Of a stretch of DNA of 64,000 nucleotides, positions 53,201 to 62,400 are shown piece after piece. The position numbers and the translations under genes were made by a program. The stretch is from Nostoc linckia FACHB-104 (GTDB taxonomy: Bacteria > Cyanobacteriota > Cyanobacteriia > Cyanobacteriales > Nostocaceae), in the NCBI RefSeq assembly GCF_014696615.1, contig NZ_JACJQJ010000003.1, forward strand, positions 62,001 to 126,000. Reading direction: 5' to 3'. The first letter of the stretch is position 1, and each line of letters begins with the position of its first letter. The notes below the pieces were generated by a model that worked only from the letters and a program-made list of their open reading frames with translations, was not told where the DNA came from and made no database searches.

Positions 53201-56200
53201 TATCGAAAATACCTTTGGTATTAAAATAGCCATCCGCCAATTTTTTGAAGAATTGTCTACCATCAAGGCTTTAGCTCACTATATTGAGCAGCATATTGCT
53301 GAAGGGCATGGGACATCGGTCATGGGGCATGGGCAAGAATTAGCAATGCCTCATATATCTACCCAATCGGTGGTTTATCCCTCTGAATTTACGACAGTAC
53401 AGAGTGTATCGCCGATTTTAGAGGAAAAATCTGTGCAATCTGTTGCCAATATTGTCCTAGCTGCACCCAGTAACGGCACAAGTAACGGCAATGGATTAGT
53501 ATCTCATTCAGGTACAGCCATAGAAAATATTATGGCACAACAATTGCAAATGATGACTCAAATCATGTCTGAGCAATTGCAAGTGTTGCGTGGTAATACA
53601 GGATTAAACCACTCAAACTTGACACCAAGTAACGGCAACGGTAATGGTAATGGCAACAGCAACGGCAATGGCAACGGATACCACACCTCAAAAGTAGATA
53701 CCCGATATATCACACCTCCACCCCAAAATCCCCACGCCCCAGTCTCAGTTAACAGTCAACAGTCATCAGTCAACAGTCATCAGTCTCAAAAACACTTAGC
53801 AGCGCTGATCGAACGTTATACCAAACGTACTCAAAAATCTCAACAAAGAGCCCAAGCTTCCCGTCATCACCTAGCAGATAACCGTGCGGTGGCTGGCTTC
53901 CGCATGGGGATTAAGGAAATGTTGTATCCCATAGTCGGGAAAAGTTACCAAGGCGCGCATTTTTGGGATTTAGATGGTAATGAGTATGTAGATTTGGCGA
54001 TGGGCTTTGGTACACATTTGTTTGGACATAATGCACCATTCCTGGTAACCGCAATTAACGAACAATTACAAAAAGGCGTTGCTGTCGGCCCGCAACCAGA
54101 ACTAGCCTTAGAAACTGCCGAATTGATGTGTGAATTGACAGGCGCAGAAAGGGTGACGTTTTGTCAATCTGGTTCCGAGTCGGTGATGGTAGCTTTAAGA
54201 TTAGCGCGGACTGCGACCAAACGCGATCGCATCGCCATCTTTACAGGTTCTTACCACGGACATTTTGACGGAGTATTAGCTCAAAGTGAAGGTCTTTCTG
54301 GTGTCCCCATTGCCAACGGCATCGCCGCCAATACTGTCAAAGATGTTTTAGTCTTAAACTATGGCGACCCCAAAGCCTTAGAAATTCTCCAAGGCGAAAT
54401 GCACACTCTCGCCGCCGTGATGGTTGAACCTGTGCAAAGTCGCTTTCCTGACTTGCAACCACGAGAATTTTTACAAGAATTGCGTCGTCTCACCGCAGCC
54501 GCAGGTACAGCCTTAATCTTTGACGAAATTATGACCGGCTTCCGCATCCATCCAGGGGGAGCGCAAGCCCACTTTGGTGTACAGGCAGATTTAGCCACCT
54601 ATAGTAAGATATTTGGTGGGGGTTTACCCCTAGCCGCAGTGGCAGGTAAAGCCAAGTTCATGGATGGTATAGATGGCGGATATTGGCAATTTGGTGACCA
54701 ATCCTATCCCCAAGCAGACAGAACATTTTTTGCTGGGACATTTAATAAACACCCCCTAGCAATGGCAACTTGCAGAGCCACCTTGAGATATTTAAAAGAC
54801 CAGGGTGTACAGTTACAAGCTAATTTAAATGCCCGGACTGCCTATTTAGTTGAGCAACTCAATCAAATTTTCACAGAAGAACAAGTTGACATCCGGGTAG
54901 TGCATTTCGGTTCACTGTTCCGGTTTGTCTTCACAGCTAACATGGATGTGTTCTTCTATCACCTGCTAGAAAAAGGTGTTTACATTTGGGAAGGACGTAC
55001 CTGTTTCTTATCCACAGCCCACACCGACGCAGATATTGATGAGATTATTCGGGCGGTGCGAGAAAGTATTAGTGAAATGCGTTCAGGTGGTTTTTTTCCT
55101 GAAAAACAGCCACAGGAGAGCGTCACCGTAAAAAAGTCGTCAGCGTCGCTACCAACAGCTAGTTTAAATCAGTCAAAAAATCCGACTGGCTTTTGGGAAC
55201 GACGCAAACATAAAAACGCCACCAAAGAAACAACACATTATATTCCTAGCTCCAAGGTGCAATTTAGCTTGTACTATTTCGGCAACTATGAGTCCGAATT
55301 TAGTCAAGATAAATATGACCTGTTATTTACTGGAGCTAAATTTGCTGATCAACATGGGTTTAGTGCGGTTTGGATTCCTGAGAGACATTTTCATGCCTTT
55401 GGGGGATTTTCTCCCAACCCCTCAGTGATTGCAGCCGCCCTCGCCAGAGAAACCCAAAATATTCAAATTCGTTCTGGTAGCGTTGTCCTCCCCATTCACC
55501 ACCCCATTCGGGTAGTAGAAGAATGGTCAGTAGTCGATAACCTCTCCCAAGGACGTGTCGGTATTTCCTTCGCCTCTGGCTGGAATCCCAATGACTTTGT
55601 GTTTGCTCCCCAAGCCTTTGGTCAACATCGAGAATTGATGTTTCAACAGATTGAAACCGTCAGGAAATTATGGCGAGGGGAAGCAGTTCCAGTGCAGAAC
55701 GGTGTCGGTCAAACCGTCAACGTGGAAGTATTCCCCAAACCCATGCAAAGCGAACTGCAAGACTGGATTACCATCGTTAATAATCCAGACACCTACATTA
55801 AAGCTGGAGAAATGGGTGCGGGAGTATTAACCAACCTCATGGGGCAAAGTGTAGAAGATTTGGCAGAAAACATTGCCTTGTATCGCCAATCTTTAGCACA
55901 GCATGGTTATGATCCCGCAGTAGGGAGAGTAACAGTATTACTGCATACCTTTGTCGGGCAAGATTTAGAACAAACACGCCAAACAGCCAAACAACCACTG
56001 TGTAATTACTTCAAATCTTCCGTGGCTTTATTCCAAAATTTGGTGAAAAGCCAAGATTTAGGGATAGATTTTGATAGCCTCAGCGAAGATGATAAAGACT
56101 ATATTTTATATTCAGCGTGCGATCGCTATATTCAATCTAGTGCCTTAATTGGCACACCCGAAACTTGCGCCCAAGTCGTCGCCAAATTGCAAGCCATTGG

Positions 56201-59200
56201 CGTTGATGAAATCGCCTGTCTTATAGACTTTGGCGTTAACCCTACCGAAGTTGTCAAGAGTTTCTCAGAATTAAACATCCTCAGAGAACTCTATCAAAAC
56301 CGACCATTTTTCACCACAGCCCCCCTGAGCACTGCCCAAAAACAACTGTGGATACTATCACAACTAGGTAACGAAGCCTCCACCGCCTACAACGAATCAG
56401 TCAGCCTGAAATTACGAGGTAAACTCAACCTACCAGCCTTAAACCAGGCCATGCAGCAGGTAGTCAACCGCCACGAAGCCCTGAGAACCAGCATCAGCCC
56501 TGAAGGCGACGTACAGCGTATCTATCCCAGCTTAGAGATAAACATCAGCCAGGAGATAGAAAACTCGAAAAACTCTCCTCCTCTCCGCGCCTCTGCGCCT
56601 CTGCGTGAAAAAATCACCCAAGAACCCTTTGACCTCAACAAAGCACCCCTATTCCGAGTCAACCTTATCCAAGTAGCCCCAGAGGAACACATCCTCACCC
56701 TCACCGGACATCACATCATTGTCGATGGTTGGTCAGTCGGGGTCATGCTTCAAGAACTCAGCACCTTATATACAGCCATCTGTCAGGGTGAAAAATGCCT
56801 ACTCCCCATTCCCATGCAATACCGGGAATATATTAACTGGCAAATTCAACAACGCCAGACACAGGAAATGGCAAATCATGAACAATACTGGTTGCAAAAA
56901 TTTGCCGATACAATCCCTGCATTAAACTTACCCACCGACAGAACACGCACCCCTATTAAAAGCTATCGCGGTAGTAAGCAGAGTTTACTAATTGATAGTG
57001 ATTTAGGAATCGCCATTAAAAAAGTCAGTCTAGAGCAAGGTTGTACCTTATTGATGACCTTGCTAGCAGCTTACACCACATTACTGCACAGATTGACAGG
57101 ACAAGACAAGATTATTGTAGGCATTCCCACAGCCGGGCGATCGCTTGCTGGTAGTGATAGTTTAGTTGGTTACTGCGCTCACGTTTTACCAATTAGCAGC
57201 GAATTCCAGAGTAAAACTCCATTCTCAGAATATCTGTTAACTATCAGAAATATCTTACTAGAAGCCTACCAACATCAAGACTATCCCTTTGCTGAACTGA
57301 TTCAAAAATTAAACCTCAGTCTCGATGCTAGTAGATCACCACTAGTTACTGTGACATTCAACTTAGATAGGTCAATCACATTACCCAAATTAGGCTCTCT
57401 AGAAATTAGTTGGTTAAGTCCACCCATCAGTTCTACTGATTTTGATATTCACTGGAACATTACCCAGGTAGATGATCAACTGCTGATAGATTGCCATTAC
57501 AACACCGATTTATTTGATGCGACTACCATTGAGCGATGGTTGGGACACTTCCAAACTTTACTCACAGCCATTATTGCCAATCCCAGCCAACCTGTAGGGG
57601 AATTATCACTACTAACAGCAACAGAATTACAGCAATTGTTAGTAGATGGGAACGCTACTCAAACAAATTATCCTGCCGATCAGTGCATTCATCAAATATT
57701 TGAGGAGCAAGTAGAACAAACCCCCAAGGCGGTGGCGGTGGTTGAGGACTCGGAACAGCTGACTTATGTGGAGTTAAATCACCGTGCCAATCAAGTGGCG
57801 CACTACTTAAGAAAACAGGGTATAGACTCAGGTATCCCTGTGGGTATCTGTATGCAGCGTTCCCTTGATTTCATTGTGGGAGTTTTGGGTATCCTCAAAG
57901 CTGGCGGTGTTTATGTACCCCTTGACCCAGACTATCCCCCAGAAAGATTGGCTGGGATGTTGGAGGATGTACAGCCGCAAGTGGTGTTAACTCAGACGGA
58001 TTTCATTGACAAACTACCAGTATTTACAAACCTCTTGGCTGTAGATGCAGCAGCCATCGCAGAGGAATCAACAGAAAATCTCAACGCAGAAGTAAAAGCC
58101 GACAACTTGGCTTACATCATGTACACCTCCGGCTCGACTGGGAAACCCAAAGGTGTGAGCATTCCTCACCGAGGAGTTGTGCGATTAGTGAAAGCCACAG
58201 ATTACATTAACTTCTCCTCAGCAGAAACTTGGCTACAGTTAGCACCAATCTCTTTTGATGCTGCGACTTTAGAAATTTGGGGTAGTTTACTCAACGGTAG
58301 TAAATTAGTCATTATGCCCATCCCCAAACCCACCTTAGAGGAGATAGGGCAAGTAATTCAGCAACAGCAAATTACAACTCTATGGCTAACCGCCAGCCTC
58401 TTCCATTTAATGGTGGATGAACGGTTAGAAGATTTAAAATCAGTAAAACAATTAATTGCAGGTGGGGATGTATTATCTGTTCCTCATGTCAAGAAAGTCT
58501 TACAATACCTACCCCACATCCGCCTCGTTAACGGCTATGGCCCTACCGAAAACACGACCTTCACCTGCTGCTACCCCATCACCAGCGATACTAACCTAGA
58601 TTTATCAGTTCCCATTGGTCGCCCCATAGCTAACACCCAGGTTTACATTCTCGACCCCGACTTACAGCCAGTACCTATCGGCGTTTGGGGTGAACTTTAT
58701 ACTGGCGGTGCAGGTTTAGCACAAGGTTATTGGCAGCAGCCAGATTTAAATAACGAAAAATTTATTCCTCATCCTTTTGGTGATGGTCGCCTATATAAAA
58801 CAGGGGATTTAGTGCGTTATCGCCCAGATGGCACAATTGAATTTCAAGGACGCATAGATCAGCAAGTCAAAATTCGCGGCTTCCGCATCGAACTAGGTGA
58901 AATTGAAGCTAAACTAGCAACCCATCCCCAAATTAAACAAACTGTTGTTACGACTCAAGGCGATACCTTAATTGCTTACTTCATACCCGAAGCAGAAGCA
59001 CCCAGTAGCAGCGAATTACGCCACTATCTCAAGCAGCAGCTACCAGAGTATATGCTGCCAGCAGGCTATGTCTGTTTAGATACCTTTCCCCTTACACCCA
59101 ACGGCAAATTAGACCGGAACGCCTTACCCAAAGCTGATTTAACAACTTATGGCACTGTTAAATATATTGCTCCGCGTACCGAAAAAGAGCAAGCGATCGC

Positions 59201-59465
59201 CACAATAATTGCCTCAGTTCTCCACTTAGAACAAGTCGGAATTGAAGATAATTTCTTTGAAATCGGCGGTAATTCCCTCAATGCTATGCAGGTGGTTTCT
59301 CGCCTGCGGCAAACTTTCGGTGTGGAATTACCGTTGCGGCGACTGTTGGAAGTACCCACAGTCTTAGAACTCGCCGCCAGCATCGAGCAAATTCTTGCAA
59401 CCGTGCAAAAGTTACAGTCTACACCTGTGGATTTATCAGCAGACCGGGAGGAAATTGAACTATGA
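50238..59465 (+). CDS. puwE: hybrid PKS/NRPS, KS-AT-ACP-aminotransferase-monooxygenase-C-A(Val)-PCP
   Basis: 3075 aa. After a 35-residue helical docking segment: KS (36-460, Cys208 in DTSCSSS), AT (570-880, GHSLGEY), ACP (GADS, Ser979), and an Asn/Gly/Gln/Ser-rich linker (about 1060-1180). Next a PLP aminotransferase (1185-1620, FDEIMTGFR, Lys1457 in YSKIFGGG) and a luciferase-like flavin monooxygenase (1675-2015, [29 protein letters not shown]). Then C (2030-2450, HHIIVDG), A (2470-2980) and PCP (GGNS, Ser3013). With no KR, the beta-keto group is replaced by an amine and the alpha carbon hydroxylated, giving a 3-amino-2-hydroxy fatty acid. I read the A code as DALWIGGTF, Val-type, as in puwainaphycins. 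Three repeat-derived in-frame inserts are described separately. Stop overlaps the next start (ATGA). Confidence 0.88.
51618..51660 (+). repeat. in-frame AGTCAAC heptamer array in puwE
   Basis: Six heptamers (AGTCAAC x3, AATCAAC, AGTCAAC, AATCAAC), 42 nt or 14 codons, encoding [13 protein letters not shown] at the KS-AT linker. Being six copies of seven, it keeps the frame. Confidence 0.85.
53304..53340 (+). repeat. in-frame GGGCATG-type repeat in puwE
   Basis: Units GGGCATG, GGACATC, GGTCATG, GGGCATG, GGCAAG encode [11 protein letters not shown] just after the ACP. They resemble the CCCATGCCC repeats in the spacer at 3930-3955. Confidence 0.6.
53747..53788 (+). repeat. in-frame AGTCAAC/AGTCATC heptamer array in puwE
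   Basis: Six heptamers (AGTTAAC, AGTCAAC, AGTCATC, AGTCAAC, AGTCATC, AGTCTCA), 42 nt, encoding [14 protein letters not shown] in the linker before the aminotransferase. Confidence 0.8.
56560..56612 (+). repeat. in-frame CTCTGCG repeat inside the puwE condensation domain
   Basis: CCTCTCCGCGCCTCTGCGCC and the following CTCTGCGTGAAA match a repeat type I know as common in Nostoc genomes. It encodes [13 protein letters not shown] within the first half of the C domain, in the loop before EPFDL. The paralogous C domains in this window have a different sequence of similar length there. Confidence 0.65.
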
Positions 59466-62400
59466 AACCCATTGCAGAATTTTTGTCCGAATTAGGAGAC
59501 TTGGACATTAAACTGTGGGTAGAAGCTAACCCTAGTTCCTCCTCAGATGTAAAATTGCGCTGTAATGCTCCTAGTGGCAGATTAACACCAGAAATTCGTG
59601 CTAGTCTCAGCGATCGCAAGATCGAAATTATCAGCTTTCTCCAACAGGTCAACTCCAGCGTGGAGTTAGAAGAAATTACCCCAGTAGCCAGAAACCAGAA
59701 TTTACCTCTATCCTGGTCACAGCAACGCCTGTGGTTTCTCTACCAAATGGAAGGCGCAAGCGCAACTTACAATATACCGGCGGCGGTGCAAATGACTGGG
59801 GTGCTAAATATCCCAGCACTGGAAAAAGCTTTACAAGAAGTCATCCGCCGTCATGAAGTTTTACGCACCAGTTTTGACAAGGTTAATGGTCATGCTGTCC
59901 AGGTAATTCATCCCCAAGCTACTCTCACACTCCCAGTAGTTGATTTACAGGGATGTGATACAGATAAAGTCAAGCAATTAGCCATCCTTGATGCAGGGAA
60001 ACCCTTTGACCTTACCCAAGCACCCCTGATGCGGGTGACACTCTTAAAACTGAGTGAACAATCCCATGTGTTGTTAATGAATATGCACCACATCGTTGCT
60101 GATGGGTGGTCAATTGGGATATTAATTCAAGAAATATCTACTTTATATACAGCATTTTTGCAAGGTAAACCTTCTCCTTTGCCCATCTTACCGATTCAAT
60201 ACGCAGACTATGCTGTATGGCAAAGACAATGGTTCCAACGAGAAACATTTAATCAAAAACTTAACTATTGGCAAAAGCAACTAGCAGATGCACCACCATT
60301 ATTAGAACTCCCTACCGATAGACCGCGCCCAGCTATTCAAACCTTTCGGGGTAGTAGTCGAGATTTCACCTTATCTCTGGAATTAACCGAACAACTCAAC
60401 CGCCTCAGCCAAAAATTTGGCGTAACGCTGTTCATGACCTTAGAAGCAGCTTTTGTCACCTTGCTGCATCGTTACAGTGGTCAAACAGATATTTTGGTTG
60501 GTAGTCCCATTGCTAACCGCGATCGCTCAGAAATAGCTTCATTAATTGGCTTTTTTGTCAATACATTAGTATTGCGATCGCATTTAGCAGGTAATCCTTC
60601 ATTTGCAGACTTACTCCAACAAGTCAAGCAAGTAGCTTTAGATGCTTACGCTCATCAAGATGTTCCCTTTGAGCAGGTAGTAGACGCACTGCAACTACAG
60701 CGAGATCTCAGTCACACACCGTTATTTCAGGTAATGTTTGCCCTGCAAAATGCACCTATGGGTAATTTGGAGTTACCTGGGTTGCAGTTGTCGCAGTTAT
60801 CCATAGCAGCGATTACCTCGAAGTTTGATTTAACTCTGTCGATGACAGAAACTTCCCAAGGACTTGTCGGTAATTGGGAATATAAAACCGACTTGTTTGA
60901 CGCTGAGACGATTACCCGCATGGCTGGTCATTTCCAGAATTTATTGACTGCAATTGTGGCTAATCCCCGGCAAACAGTCCAGGAGTTACCGTTACTCAGT
61001 GATGCTGAACTAAAACAGTTGTTAGGAAATGGGAATCCGAATACTGAGTATGTTGTAAATCAATGTCTGCATCAAAGATTTGAAGAGCAGGTAGAAAAAA
61101 AACCAGATGCTGTAGCTGTAACTTTTGCTGATCAACATTTGACTTATGCTCAGTTAAACGAGCGTGCAAATCAGTTGGCTCATTACTTGCAAACTTTGGG
61201 TGTGCAGCCTAATGTGTTGGTGGGGATTTGCGTTGAGCGTTCCTTAGAGATGATGGTGGGTATATTGGGGATTCTCAAAGCTGGTGGTGCTTATGTACCC
61301 CTTGACCCTGATTATCCACCTGAGCGTTTGGCGTTTATGTTAGATGATTCTCAGGTGTCGGTGTTATTGACTCAGACTAAGTGGTTGGAAACTCTGCCGG
61401 TGACGGTGGCTAAGACTATCTGTTTGGATACAGATTGGGAAGATATTCATAGTTATAGTGTAGAAAATTTGCAGAGTGGGGTTTTACCTGAGAATTTAGC
61501 ATATGTAATTTATACCTCTGGCTCTACTGGTAAACCGAAGGGTGTGTTGGTGAATCACTGCCATGTAATGCGGTTGTTTACAGCGACTCAGGGGTGGTTT
61601 AATTTCAACGCCAGCGATATTTGGACTCTGTTCCACTCCTACGCTTTTGATTTCTCAGTGTGGGAAATGTGGGGGGCGTTGTTGTATGGTGGTCGTTTAG
61701 TAGTTGTGCCTTTTTGGGTGAGTCGTGACCCGCAAGTTTTCTATCAGTTGCTGTGTCAAGAACAGGTGACAGTACTCAATCAAACCCCCTCAGCGTTTCG
61801 ACAACTAATTTGGGCTGAGGAGCAAGAGCAACACAAAGACAGTCAATTATGTTTGCGGTGGGTGATTTTTGGTGGTGAAGCTCTCGACCCCAGCAGTTTA
61901 TTACCGTGGTTTGAAAGACATGGTGATGCTACTCCGCAATTAGTGAATATGTACGGGATTACAGAAACCACAGTTCATGTGACTTTCCGTCCTTTGACTA
62001 TAGCGGATGCTCAGAGTCGCAGTAGTGTGATTGGTGTACCAATTCCTGATTTGCAAGTTTATATTTTGGATGAGCATTTGCAGCCTGTCCCTGTGGGTGT
62101 AAGGGGTGAGATGTATGTTGGTGGTGCTGGGGTAACAAGGGGTTATTTAAATCGCCCAGAGTTGACCAAAGAAAGATTTATTCATCAAGTCAACACTCAA
62201 CACTCAACAGTCAACACTCTCTACAAAACTGGTGATTTAGCTCGCTATTTACTAGATGGTAATATTGAATACCTTGGTCGGATAGATGACCAGGTGAAAA
62301 TTCGCGGTTTTAGGATTGAGTTGGGCGAAATTGAGGCGAAGTTAGCGACTCATCCACAAGTGCGGCAAACTGTGGTTTTAGTACAAGAAGATACACCAGG

